From: Cryptomeria japonica
Taxonomy: Eukaryota; Streptophyta; Pinopsida; Cupressales; Cupressaceae
Length of the DNA stretch: 64,000 nucleotides
Direction of reading: 5' to 3'
Assembly: GCF_030272615.1 (NCBI RefSeq)
Contig: NC_081405.1
Coordinates: 20,847,047 to 20,911,046 of the forward strand
In this document: positions 48,281 through 61,003 of the stretch, piece by piece
How the letters are laid out: each line of letters opens with the position of its first letter
Position numbering within the stretch: the stretch's first letter is position 1
Translations under genes and position numbers: made by a program
The notes under the pieces: generated by a model
Databases searched by the model: none
Seen by the model: only the letters and a program-made list of their open reading frames with translations
What the model was told of the DNA's origin: nothing

Positions 48281-50117
48281 CATGCTAGTTAGATGATCTT
48301 CTTCTGGTCATGTTACTGTAACGGGCTACCAGAACCGATGGACCTCTTGATCCTGCAGGGAAATTTCTCCTTTGGTTCCATGTGAGTCTTTGCTGCTCAT
48401 ATCTTTTATAACTGCTACTATATTGAGCATGATTGTTCCATAGGTTTCCATAGAATTGTGAGTTCTTCTTCCTGCATTCATAACTTGTATGGCAAGATCT
48501 ATTGCAGTTATAACAAACATTATTTGCATAACCAGGAGAGGAGTTATGCAAGTATCTACTCCTTGGTGCATTTTCCTCATATGCATGATAACTATGAGAT
48601 CCTAGATTGTTCCTTCTAGGTTCCCCTTTCTACATTCTTCTGCCCTATGGCCAAAACCATTACATGCAAAGCAGTAACTAGAGAAGGAAGATTTATAACA
48701 CAAATTTATTCTGCCATGCATGGGGAGATCTTACCGGTCTGGCATCTCCATTTCTACTTCTTCAGGGATGGACCCTAGATTATCCATACTTTGCATTTCC
48801 TCCATCCGGTCCTTTCATCTTCCACACTTGTCTTGACATATGGGTGGTAGCATTCCTTTGTCCCCTTCCGACAGGAGGTCTTCTCTGTTGTCTTCCTCTA
48901 TTCTTGCCTTTGGTGAAGCCGTCTTCTCCCATATTCCCTTTATCTTTGGGATTTGCATTGTTCCTCCTTCTTGCAACACTTGTCTTCATCCTTATCTGCA
49001 AGTCTTCACCAGTTGTGGTTAGATCAACCTTCTTTCGGGGAGCATTTCTAACTATGAAGGTTTATCCCTTGTTCTCTCCATTTGAGGAGATAAACATAAT
49101 GTCATTGTGATGGACATTCTTGCTAGTGGATCATTCACCAACACCACTTCCTAATCCTTCGGTATTCTTGGCATGCTTTTTCTTTTTCAACATTTTGTCC
49201 AAGGTATCACTGCTGCCATCAAACCGGATTCTTACCTTGCGCTCATCTTGACATTTCTCAAGGTCATTTCAGAGAATCTTCATTTTTGCAAGCAACTTCT
49301 GATATTCTTTGTCTTTTACTTCTAGCTTAGATGCTAGATCTTTACACCATGACTCCTTGGTGTCATCTTGTTGAGTCTTCAACTCTGAGATGCATTTCTT
49401 AGATTCTTCAAGGCATTTGATCAACCGGTTCTGCTCCACAACAACAACATTCTTGAATAACTTGTACTCATTTATCACTCTAAAAAGCTCTTCAAGTGCA
49501 TTTACAAGTTCTCCTTCAAGATCAACTTCTGCTTCCTCTTCTTCTTCACCTTCATTATCACTACCAAACACATCTTGCTGGTAGGAGTGATCTGCATGAT
49601 CATTCTCAAATGCGTGTCTCTCATCTTCTGATTCTTGAGCCATGAAGAGGTGGGTTCCTTCTTCATCATTGCTATGGATGCCAATAGATCTTTCTTCATC
49701 ATTTGCAGATACATGAGATGTATTTCTCATTATATCTTCACAAGCCAGTTCTGTAGTAGTAGGGTCATTTCCATAGAGCTTCTTTAGTTTGTCCCATAAG
49801 CTTTTTGCTGATCTGCATCTGTCCACTTGTGAGGAGATATCATCTAATAACCCACCAAGTATTTTCTTCATTGTTGCATCATTGCACTGGTTTCTTCTTT
49901 CTGCATCAGAATCGATGGGAGGACTGACTTTACTAGGGCAATCATTTACAACAGACATCCACACATCAAACCCTAGGGAGGACAAGTAAACTTTCATTCT
50001 GCAGCTCCAAATGGAATAGTTTGAACCATAAAAAACTAGAGCAGTGATTGACACTAAATAGACCATTGAGTCATTAAGCCTGAATCTACCAAAGATGGAG
50101 AAAGATTGTCTTACAGG
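48280..50117 (-). pseudogene. gag region of the gag-only copia element
   Basis: Starts close to the PBS. Blocks in order: FYGSNYSIWSCRMKVYL and LGFDVW (the copia gag N-terminal domain), SAKSLWDKLKKLYG, a long acidic Glu/Asp stretch, a coiled-coil-like segment (LIKCLEESKKCISELK), then zinc-knuckle pieces including VCYNCNRSCHTSYEC and a second Cys-rich motif near 48650. The product packages element RNA. Several breaks. Confidence 0.8.
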
Positions 50118-50135
50118 TAACCTCGGCTTTGATAC
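50118..50135 (-). other. primer-binding site of the gag-only copia element
   Basis: GTATCAAAGCCGAGG on the minus strand just inside the 5' LTR. It matches, with small changes, the TGGTATCAGAGC-type site for initiator Met tRNA used by plant copia elements. Confidence 0.75.
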
Positions 50136-52739
50136 AATTAGACACAATGTGCCACTGAGAGGGGGGTGAATTAGTGGTTTGCAAACTTTTCTCTTTATCT
50201 ATCCTATGTGTGTATATCGGTTATCAGATCTAACAGAAAGCTAAATTACCAGTTACATGGGAGACTAACACAAATGCAATCACACATGAAAGGGACATCA
50301 CATAACACCAACATATACGAGGAAAACCTAAGATGGGAAAAACTTCAGTGAGAAATGTTGCTGGAGTGTACTGCTCCAATCCAACCTCACAATGAATCTT
50401 TGATTACAATGTTTAGGGAACCAACCCAAGGAGCACCAACCCCTAATTTAGGGAACCGACCCAAGGAGCACCAACCCTTGCACCAAGCTCCAACTTAGTA
50501 ATTACAAAATCATATTCTTATACCAAAGTTATCTTCTTGTTACAAAAGAACTTTGTAACTCTCAAGTATGTCTCTCCACTGATTCTCCTCTCTACAGATC
50601 TCTATCGGTTCTTTGTTCACCTTTTCTCTACAACAACCTTATCTCTTGTTGCAACCCACTCTCTGTTGCACCCTACTCAGGTTCAGTCTCTTCTTCTTCT
50701 TTGCCAGTTCTCTCTCTGTTGGTTCTCTCTTTGCAGGTTCTACTCTCTACTAGTTTTGCTCTCTGCCGATTCTCTCTTCTCTCAGCTACTCCGCTTCTCT
50801 CCATCGGTACTACACTCTGCTGGTTCTATGCCTGCCTTCTCTGTAGTCTTTTGCAACTCTTCTCTACCGGTATGGTCATTGTTGGTTTACTCCTTTGTCA
50901 GACTCAATGGCTGACTACCGGTTGCCTCACTGCTATTGGTTGAACCTTTCAACCCCTTTCTCTCTCATACTCAGTCTCTCCTCTGATACTCATTGAGCAC
51001 TTGATTGATTTCTTCTCACGTGCAGCAACACTCTCTCATCCAGAGAACATTCATCGATTTTGGCTTCCATATTTATAAATTGGTTTTCCTGCCAAAAAAA
51101 ATTCAAACTTTGGGAGGTTAGGGTTTCCTCATCGACCTTGAGGAAAACCAAATCCAATCAGATCTCATCCAATCTGATCACCTATATTGATGAACTATAA
51201 CTCATCAATGAATCCCGCCATTATCGTGCCTTCCAGAACACACCTTCTATTTTTAGCAACCTGCTTTTAACCTGTCAGCGGATTTCTTGGTTGATCACCA
51301 AGAATGGTTTTGTGGTTTCCTTCACCTGCCTCGAACTGCTCAAATAGTCTATAATATATCTCTGTTATATGTTTGACCTTGAGCCGTAAACCTCTACTGC
51401 ATGTCTCGTGAATCACCCAGTCGACAAAAATGTCGACCTATCGCCAACTACCTCACTGACACATCACACCGACCTATGCATGCATGCCACTTCATCTCCA
51501 TGTGGTGCCTTTGTTGGCATCCACCTTTGCTGGATCATCTGTGTCGGTATGGATAGGATCACCGACCAACTCTATTACTGGGTTCATCTACTGGCTTAAT
51601 AACCCTGTCGGTTAAACCCTGAACTGGTCTGTCATCAACCTTGCACCTTTCTTCTCTTCCGGTGGAACACTCAATTGATCAACACACTTGATAACCTACC
51701 TTTTGCACATCCTCATTAGATGGGAGTCTTCTGCATCTGCACATTGATAGCTTTACCAGTGGACTTACTTACTGGTAAACACCTTGATGACACCATGTCA
51801 TCGCCTTCAACAAACTCCATCTTCAATCTGGCAATATCCTCTGTCTGCAGTTGTTCCAACTTTGCCTTCTTCATCCTCAGCCTGGAAATCATCTCAGCCA
51901 GTTTGTCAAGGTGACAAACCCATCACTTCTTTACCTGTCTCAGTACCTAATTCTACCTTTTCTGTCCCGGTGGCATAATATGCCAACTCTTTCTGATCCG
52001 GTGCACAACTCTGATTTCATGCAGTTGAGGCATCTTTGTGATTCACTAGTAGATCTGGTGTGAGCCTTCAAACACTTGCCTTTAACTCTTCTATCTTATC
52101 TCACATAACTATGATGCACACTTTGCATAATAGGAGATAAGCTCCACTTACCGGTGGTAGTGGATCCTTGTCATCTGCATCCTGCAATGCACTCATGTGG
52201 CTTCCCTGTTTGTGCAACATATCTTCAAACATGCACATGTGATTCGGTTGGGGCAAATTCACTATTAGTCATCTCTTCACATGGTGACTACATCTTTATC
52301 TGGTGGGAGACCTGCTATTTTGCATCCACATAGCATACCGGTGACCTGTACATCCGTCTCCTCTAGTGTTGATGTGATTTAGATAACATTCTACGTCTTC
52401 ATCACAAACAACATCCAAGCACCTTGCTCACCCTTCTTGTACACTGAACATAAGCTTGCCAGTTGGCAACCACACATTGTCAACACATCACTTACGAGTT
52501 GACATCCTCTCCTTACCGATGATAGACTATACCGGTAACCTATCCATATCTTCAACACAAGTCAAGCACTTATTTGTGTACCGGTGACACCAATGGTCAT
52601 TGTACTGAATAGACATTCTCTCCCTTACCGGTGACCTGCAAGACTAGTTGACATCAATGACTGCACATCAACTATACTCCCATACCGGTTGTCCCTCTAT
52701 ACCAGTTGACATCAATGACAACTCAATGCCAATTGGAGA

Positions 52740-53133
52740 TGTAGGAGAATGCAAGTGGGTGAGGGAAAATAGGATTTTTAGTTAAATTAAAATGATTTAA
52801 TTTAGCCAAAAGGGATGCAACTTGCATTTGTAGGATTTTGCAAGTGGGGGGATTTACAAATAAATTTTGATTTTTTTAAATGCAAAGAGATTTTTCAATT
52901 AAATGTGAATTTAATCAAAAGGGGAATAAGGGATTTTAATCAAATAAATAAGATTTATTCAATCAAATGGCTAAAGGTACTTAATAACACCTTAGTTTAA
53001 TTAATAGGTTAGGCTAGAAGAAGGAGATTTAATCAAATCTTTAATTTGATTAAAAGGTCAATTAGAAGAATAGGGACATTAATTAAATGAATAAAATTCA
53101 CTTAATTGATTGTGCAACTTTTAGGTGTCTAGA
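52740..53133 (-). repeat. 5' LTR of the Tat element, outer part
   Basis: Continues the LTR interrupted at 44092. Its outer end on the minus strand is TCTAGACACC where the 3' LTR has TGTAGACACC. It is followed by GATGG, the right target duplication. Confidence 0.88.
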
Positions 53134-53539
53134 GATGGAATCTAAATATATAATGAAATTTCTAATATTTCTTTGAAGATTGCATTGATATAAACTATGA
53201 GAATTCCAATTCACACATTGTTGGTTTTCTGAGATTTAATCTAATCTTTCATTGTAGCTAAGTGAATGGTTAGTTGTCATTGTCTAGTAGTGTAGACTTT
53301 ATTTCATCTCTTGATACCTTAACCCCTTTTGATCTTTATTTTACAATCCATGTTAGATTAGAATGGTGATTAAGGAAAGTTTTTATTTTTAGAGATCATT
53401 ATTTTAAATGCTATGTTATTGACAGACATATCTACATCTTTTGCAATTCATCAATTTTAGGGATTAGACACCATACTTTCAGCCAAGATTTAGGAGATAA
53501 CAAATAAATTCTCCTTCATAATAACAAACAACATGAATC

Positions 53540-54110
53540 ACCTGAGTTAAATTGCATGACTAAGACTTAGCCTATATGAACCTTGGAGTGATTACATCAC
53601 TTTTCAAGAGAGGAGATCTATCTCTCAACCTCTCCTCATTTGTTGTGCTAACATCATGGTCAATACTCACCAACCTAAAAATCTCACCATAACCAAGTAT
53701 TGTGAACCCACTTCAATGACAATCAATTCCTTTAGTCTTCATATGTCAACTTAAGAAACTATTGAGCCCTCTCTTGAGTCAAATTAGACCCATCTCTTAC
53801 ATTTCAACCACTTGGATCTACATAAGCCCATTTAGCCAAGTGAATCAAATACCTTATTCCTTTCTTTGGGGATGTGGACAAAAGAAATAGAATCAAAGTT
53901 TGTGGTTAAATATGATAATCTTCTTAACTACTAAAACCAATCACTAAGAGGACTCTAGAAAACTCTTTTTGCTTAGAAGTGAGACCAAAATGAAAGAGTC
54001 AGTTTCATAGACAACTCTTCTCCATCTTAATGAACAAGCACATACCAAAGCCTTAACAAATGCCCAAACTTCCATCTGATTATTAGAGTGACTAGCCATA
54101 TGAAAATAGA
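53540..54110 (-). mobile_element. RNase H fragment, LINE-type
   Basis: Minus strand MASHSNNQMEVWAFVKALV, then LRWRRVVYETDS, and in the next frame FDSISFVHIPKERNKVFDSL. These are the NQxE, ExDS and HIPxExNxxxDxL blocks of the RNase H domain that ends many plant LINE ORF2 proteins. Two adjacent stops follow FLESS, and a frameshift separates the two halves. It could be the displaced end of the LINE at 56496-62796, or a separate copy. Confidence 0.6.
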
Positions 54111-54225
54111 ATAGGAACTAGACCACTTCTCTACTATATATTTGTGAATTTCTATATAAAAAGAGGTTTGCATATATAATATAAAGATTTATATAACTAT
54201 TTTTATTTTTTAAGGAGATCTGCGT

Positions 54226-54250
54226 GTGCGCGCGCGCGTGTACGTACATG

Positions 54251-54300
<50 letters not shown>

Positions 54301-54321
54301 TGTACATATACATACATATAC

Positions 54322-54372
<51 letters not shown>

Positions 54373-54393
54373 TGTACATATACATACATATAC

Positions 54394-54485
<92 letters not shown>

Positions 54486-54720
54486 GCGTATAGGTACATA
54501 TACACATACATATATATACATGTACATATACACATACATATACATACATGTACATGTACACATACACATACATATACATACATGTACATGTACACATACA
54601 CATACATATACATATATGTACATGTATATATACATATGCATATACATATATATACACATATATACATATACATTTACATTTATATGTACATGTACATGTA
54701 CATATACATATACATATAAC
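54226..54720. repeat. TACATA microsatellite, about 495 bp
   Basis: Hexanucleotide TACATA/ACATAT repeated throughout with TGTACATG interruptions. It is preceded by a GCGCGCGCGTGTACGTACATG head. A 72-bp higher-order duplication is visible (TGTACATATACATACATATA at 54301 and 54373). Long open frames of alternating Tyr/Thr, Ile/His or Met/Tyr on both strands are artefacts of this repeat. Confidence 0.95.
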
Positions 54721-56490
54721 ACAATAATGTGAAATATTAAAATATATTTTATTTTTATATATTTAAAAGTTATTTTATTTGTATAAAGATATAATCTTCT
54801 ATAATGTAGAGTTACATAATAGGTGCACACGTTATATAGATCAAAATAAGGATGAGATTACTTGTATACTTAAAAAAATATCTTTTAAATAATTAAAATA
54901 GTTTTTATAAATATCTTCCAATAAATATGAAATAATTAAAAATGATATCTATTAATATTTTTCATATATACACTTTAAAATAAGTATACTAATTCTAGTA
55001 ATTTTTTTTAATAAATTCTATTTATAAAAAATAAAAAATAAATAAAATTAATGAATTGAAATATTGCTTAAATTGAAACATTTAAAATGATTACCAAATA
55101 AATATTATAACAAATAAAACAAACCCAATATTACAACTAAAAACTTTGTAAGAGAATCATTTGATTGAAAAAGATATCTCAGAAAATTTGTGATAAAAAA
55201 ATAAAATAATAATAAACACTAAACATTAAAAAGTATTATATGAGATACTAAAGTTCACATCTTTCCAAATTACTCAAAATTATTACTTACCATTGAAATA
55301 AAACTCTATAAAATGCCCTAATCTATTGTAATCTTCAATCCCAAAATGTTGACATTGAATTCCAACAATGTTGGGAAATCACGGTAGGCTTGTCTAGATG
55401 GGGGAGTGAATAAAATCCCTACATGTACCCAATTGGAGTCACATTATGATGAGTATAAAGGGAAATCATATGCTTTTGCAATTGAGGGAACCAATTCTAA
55501 ATTATTTACATTCAAAATTGCTTGCATTGATTATCAATATCCAAATGGGGGAGTACAATGATTATAACAAGGTGTGGGTATTCAAATTTGGGAGTACAAT
55601 AATTCTTTTGTAGAAGCCCAAGAAATGGGTACATAAAACGGCTTAATTTGGATTGATCCTAAAAAATAAAGGAATATATATTTAAAAATATGCCTTAGCT
55701 TTTGGTATATAAAGGGCACTTTTAATAGGATAATTCACATAATAAAATTATGTGACAAGTAAGATTAAATGTCAAATCTAGGTGTTATTTTTAAGTTAAT
55801 TGTATTAGTCCTCAAAGATGTTTGACATAGTTGTGAAGATGTTTGACTCAAAGATTTTACTATAAATTTATTGAAAAGACAAATGACTTTGATGTAATGA
55901 TATATCATTTTAATGAAATTCACTAAAACTTATAAAGTGTTACGAATTGCTCTAGACCTTAGCCAATGGTTTAGGGCCAGAACCCACCCAACCTTAGTGA
56001 TAATAGAAAATTTGTTCCCAACCCATCATTTTACATAGATTTTATTTCCCAATACTGCCAGCTATCGTCACTCTACCCAAGTACTAATAAGAAAAGAGGT
56101 ACAATTCCCCAATGTACCTTAACCTTATTCCACCAATGGGTATTCAATTAATATACTAAAATGGTGTTTGTGTACCATTTGGTTGGTCCCCTGTTTGGTC
56201 ATGTTTTCGCAATCTAATCACACAAGTTACAAACTTATAAAGTGTTTGCAAAGTTTAAGTTTTTCTTTTTTGTATTGATCAAAGTAAAATGAGATTACAA
56301 AGAAAGTAAATAGTAGTATAAGATTACAGTGTCAAATCATATGTAACAAGAAGAATCACCAACTTTACAAAACAAGATTCAAAATACTTAGCTGATCCAA
56401 TCGACTCCCTAACCATAACAACAAAAAATGGTATACATGAAAGCACAAGGAGTTATTGAAAAGGTCATTTACAAAAATTAGCTCGTGGAA
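54721..56490. other. very AT-rich spacer, no gene seen
   Basis: No coding frame or RNA gene is recognised. GGGGGAGTACAATGATT and a TTGGGAGTACAATAATT echo (near 55545 and 55590) form a weak short direct repeat. Confidence 0.5.
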
Positions 56491-56495
56491 ATACA

Positions 56496-57350
56496 TCAAA
56501 CTTGAAACTTAAGGAGCTTATGTAGTTGATTGGCACATTTAATCTCTCCTTCATGAAGTTGCAAAAATTGACATTTGATCTCATTTAGTTGTTTGCTATA
56601 TCTGCCACCATTTATCTGATCAATCTTTAGCTGTGAACATAATAAAATGAGTTGGAACATGATTTCCGAGTAAAACATTAAAATATCTACTACTTGATGC
56701 AAAATATGATTAAAAAACATTACTTGGCATCTACTTTTCCATGTGTAGGAAAATGCATTGTCTCATAGAGTCTACAATTACATTCTTACGAAGACCAATT
56801 CCAAAAATGGCTTCCATTCTTAGAGCATGGTGGAAAATAGCTAGGAAATGATTAAATATAAAGTTCCATTTCTTTCTAGCTCAAAAATAGTCCCAAAAAA
56901 TATGTTTTAAGTTCTCACTATGTTGACAAAACGAGCACTTAGTTGAATGCAAAGTTAGAAGTTTTAATCTATCTCCTACTGGTAGCCTATGATATAAAAA
57001 TTTCCATGAGAAAAATTTGAGCATTTGATTCAACCTTAGAATTTCAAATTTGAGTGCTCAAACTCCTCCATTTCCTCTCCTTAAATTTGCAATTCCACTT
57101 ATTGTTCAACCTTAGATTTAATTTCATTGATGGAAAAATCTGTAGGTAAATATTTTTTTAATGGAAAAAGGAAAATTTTCCAACCATAACCAGTCCTTGA
57201 AGACACTACATTGTAAAGGAGCATATAACTTCATCAAGACTTCCATAGGAACCAAAGTTTTAACAAAAATAAAAAATCCCTTGGACTTGTTTTCTAAATT
57301 TAAATAATTTTTAACACATTGCTAGCTGATCCAGTCAAGAGTCTTGAAGT
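56496..57350 (-). pseudogene. LINE ORF2 zinc-binding C-terminal tail
   Basis: KFLYHRLPVGDRLKLLTLH runs into KCSFCQHSENLKHIFWDYF (C-x2-C with a following His), then ALRMEAIFGIGLRKN. This is the zf-RVT layout of plant L1 ORF2. In-frame stops occur after IFWDYF and later. Confidence 0.75.
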
Positions 57351-57356
57351 CCTAAA

Positions 57357-58970
57357 GATAATTGACGAGCCTATAAGTTGTCCATATTATTTGATGAATT
57401 ATGACATTTTATCCCATTTTTATGATGATAATCTAATTCATTTTTAATTATTACCTTGGTTTCATGAAGCATTAACTAGGATTGATGGTGTTTGATTATC
57501 ATTTGTATGTCTAGCTAGTTGATGCTAAATAATGGTAAAATATTAAAATAAATGGTTATTGTTGAATGCAAGGTATTTTGGAAGGTTTAACATGTTGTTT
57601 GTGAGTGGTTTGGTTCATTCATGCAGTTAGAAAGAAGAAGGAACATGTTGATAGTTGACATATGTAGTTGTTGACTGGAAGTGTTGAAAAAGTAAAAAAA
57701 GCCAATTTCAGTAAAACGAGCATATCTCACTCGTTTCTTATAAATTTTAGATCTTAAAAATGATTTGGAAAGCTTAAAAAGGATATATAAAATCCTACCA
57801 AATAATTTCAGCTTATTCACAATAGTTAAAGAGAACCTTTCACCAGAAGTTGACTGAGACAAACTAGCAAATTTTCAAGCAACAGTTAAGGAATGAGTTC
57901 TAGTTCAACTTGGACTGTTATACCTATTGATTATCTTATGGATTTGGAATTTATTGAAGATAAGGGATCATGGAGAAACTTATGGAAACAATAAATTATG
58001 AATCATAAGTCATTGTGACATGTTTCTTCACATTTTCAACCACAACTATGTTGTAAGAGTTTGAAGAGGATTTAAATTCAATCAACTTATTTTAGTTAGA
58101 TCTTTGTTATCAGCTATAAGAAGAATGAGTCATCTCCTTGATGGGAGAAATGAAATTTGTAATAATTTGTTGATTTTGTAATTAATCCAACTCTCAAGCC
58201 TCATGCATAAATTTGAGATCTTGTTGAGTTGTGAGAAGTTGTGTAGAGAGTATCCAGTTAGTGTCGAGTCTTGTTAATGGTGTCCAAGTTCAATCAGAAA
58301 GTCTGATATATGTCCATGTAATCATTGATTTTCAATAAGAAGATGATTTGAGAAGTGAATCTTATAGATTGGATGTTGAATTCTAATGATAGATTGAAGC
58401 CACTCAAGCAAGGGCCACTTGAAAAATTTGACTCCATTGTAGTTTAGTTTTGTAGTATTTTAGATTGTTGTTCATTATAATTTACTATTAATGATCGATT
58501 GTTTAAGATAGGTTTTATTTTAGCATATTTGATTTTATTAGTTTTAGAATAGTTTGTTTGTAGCCACTGTTGTTGCAAATAACTAGTTTGCCTGCAACCA
58601 TTGCTGTGTAGTTAGTTTTATTTCCAATATTGTTATGTTTTAAATTCAGTTTATTATTTTGACTTTATGTGCTAAACACAACTGATAGAGTAACTTAGAA
58701 GGCTTCCATAGTGCATAGGCAATGCTGACTCATTTCAAGTTCACGTCCCTAGGTTGACAAATAAATGTGGCTTCTAGTCTATGAAGGATTTCTCAGTTTG
58801 GATAACTATCCCTGAGTTAGGAACACTCTTTAAACCGACATCAAATCTAAAGTGGAATTCAAAGTCTCGACAATCATCAAAATATTTCACTCATTTCTTA
58901 AATAGTTAATCAACCTGTTTAGGAAATATTATAGCCAGTGTTTGCTCTTGATATTGCACAAGTTGATTTC
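57357..58970. other. non-coding block interrupting the LINE, possibly a solo LTR
   Basis: The LINE coding signal stops on both sides. The block has no coding frame. AAGTTG occurs at both edges (before TCCATATT on the left and after ATTGCAC on the right), which might be a target duplication, but it is short and could be chance. Its end has the mixed, less AT-rich look of an LTR end. Confidence 0.35.
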
Positions 58971-59029
58971 ACCTAATAGATATTTTGAAAAGCTGAAATC
59001 ATGTTGTAATGAATTCTTTCTCTAGTTCA

Positions 59030-60900
59030 AACAATTTCATACAAGTTTCCAAGATTTCTAGATGAATTGCAAAGGAAAGGAAGCTTTAATACATAAAAAG
59101 GGAGCAAGCAAAATCTTGTCCAACCAACCCACTGATTGCCATTTGTTATTCATATCAACAAGGGATATCTTATACCACACCAAGATTTTTCATTGTTCAT
59201 CTCATGGAATGCAAAAGTCCCAAACCCCCTCTATGGTTTGGTTGAATACAATGTAGCCAAGAAGAAGATATGAATCCCATTATACCACCCCAATTTGTCC
59301 ACAAAAATTGTTGAATGAGTTTGTAAGGTCCTCATAATCTTTTTTGAAAGGCATCCAACAAGAAGAATAATAAACATGGGAGGCCAAAAAGATTCGATTA
59401 ACAACCCAAATTTTGCCAGCTAATGAGAAGTACTTATTGTCCCAATTAAAAATTTTGTTCTTTAGTTTAACGAGGAACCAATTCCACATATCATGAAGAG
59501 AAACAAACAACCCAAAGGGAATACCCAAGTACCATGTAAGTTGTCCATGTTTCACTTGTTTTCACTATTTAAGAATCCAGTGTGGCACCAAATCATATTG
59601 AATCATTAAAAGCTCAGTTTAGCGATGTACTAACTTAGAGCCCGAAACTAAGCAATACAAATCCAAGGCTTCCACAAAATTATTAATTTTCAATTTAGAA
59701 TTTTGAGCAAACATCAAGCTATCATCAACAAAATGTGAGTGTATAACAATTGACTTATTAGGAATAGTGATGCCCTTAATTAAGCCCATTTGATTGTATT
59801 TTTACAAAATGGAACCAAGAGCATCAACAACTAAAACATAAAGGAATGGAGATAAGGGGTATCCTTGTTTTATCGAATGTTGTAGATGAAGTGGATCAAA
59901 CATTGAGTTATTAATCCTCAAAAGAGAGTTAGCATCTTTGAATAATTTGAATATTCTTACATATATTGGACCAGAATCCAACCACTGCAACATCTTTAAG
60001 ATAAAACTCCATCACATTTTGTTGTATGCTTTATCAAAATCTAGTTTTACCAACAAAGCATTTTGACTTGACTGTTGAGCCCATTCACTGGTTTCCCAAA
60101 CCAATATCAAATTATCCAGAATGAATCTTCCACCAAGAAACCCAATTTACTCGGGCCTAAACATCATTTTAGTTAATGGTTTAATCTTTATAGCCAGGGC
60201 TTTGACAATAATTTTATAAGAGGTATTGAGTAATGTAATAAGCCGCCATCCAGAGATACAATTTGTATTTTTTCCTTTTGGAAGGAACTTTATTAAGCCT
60301 CTATTAATATTCGGTCCCAAGGAACCTTCATTTATTACTTCCAGATAAACTAAATATAAATCATCCTTAATATACTACCATAATTTTTGATAAAAATCAT
60401 TTGAAAACCTATCAATTGTTGGACTTTTATTAGGAGCCATAGAAAAAACAACATGTTCCAAGTCTTCAATTGAAATGTTGTGATCAATAAAATGGCTATA
60501 ATCCTAATCTACCTTCCTAGGTATAATATCTTCAAAGATAGCTTTTAAAATTGCTTGCACATCTTGGAAATGTTGGTCTTCGTTAAAATGTTTTTCATAA
60601 AATACCCAATTTTTTTTAATTTCTTTTGGATTTGTAAGAAAATGTCCATACTCATCATATATGGGTCCAATAGGCTCATTATGTTTACATTTTTAAAACT
60701 GAAACAAATATTTAGAGCCAAGTTGTTGCCTTCTTTAAACCAATTTAATCTAGCCTAGATTTTAGCACCTTGCCTCCTGTAATGATCCAGTCTACGGAGT
60801 TGGGTTTCAATAGAGGCAACAAAAGATTGAATAACTATATTATATAGATTATCATTAAGCATTTTTCTATGCAAGTCAAATCTCCCTTGCAAATATTTTT
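59030..60900 (-). pseudogene. LINE ORF2 reverse transcriptase
   Basis: Minus-strand motifs in order: a linker with FWVFYEKHFNEDQHFQD, SPTIDRFSNDFYQKLW, GLIKFLPKGKN, WRLITLLNTSYKI, LLVKLDFDKAYNKM, HSIKQGYPLSPFLYVL, HFVDDSLMFA (catalytic FxDD, about 59721-59732), then YLGIPFG, NWDNKYFSLAGKIWVVNRI and ASHVYYSSCW. This order and wording are those of plant L1 elements. Several stops and frame changes are present. Confidence 0.88.
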
Positions 60901-61003
60901 CTTTCCTTTTCTACTACCAAGCTAATCTTTTTCCAAAGTAACATAAAAAATCAGTACATTTTGAGATAGAAAGTTGCCACCAAACCCTATAAGACTCCCT
61001 TTC

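Larger units (their letters stand above)
44093..52734 (-). mobile_element. gag-only (non-autonomous) copia-type element with long LTRs, nested in the Tat 5' LTR
   Basis: LTRs 44093-46776 (2.68 kb) and 50136-52734 (2.60 kb), a perfect 5-bp target duplication GGAGA (44088-44092 and 52735-52739), a PPT at 46777-46789 and a PBS next to 50135. The internal region is only about 3.36 kb and holds gag and zinc knuckles on the minus strand. I find no integrase, RT or RNase H motif, so it must have relied on another element. A 101-base LTR sample differs at 6 sites. The coding part has several breaks. Confidence 0.88.
26018..53133 (-). mobile_element. Tat-type Ty3/gypsy element, nearly full-length outline, with two nested insertions
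   Basis: Both LTRs, PPT, PBS and the coding order gag, protease, RT-RNase H, second RNase H, integrase are present on the minus strand. The two RNase H domains and the integrase tail (TPYSLVYGSEAILPIEVEIPS) indicate the Tat lineage. The flanks are TATGG on the left and GATGG on the right, a 5-bp target duplication with one change. Insertions: 28887-30503 and 44093-52734. Without them the element is about 17 kb. The coding region has well over ten breaks. In a 116-base sample the LTRs differ at 7 sites (about 6%), which at slow gymnosperm rates suggests tens of millions of years; that estimate is rough. Confidence 0.9.

Noticed and set aside
54118-54830. Long frames of Tyr/Thr, Ile/His or Met/Tyr repeats on both strands
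   Set aside because: Products of the TACATA microsatellite, with no start context or non-repetitive part.
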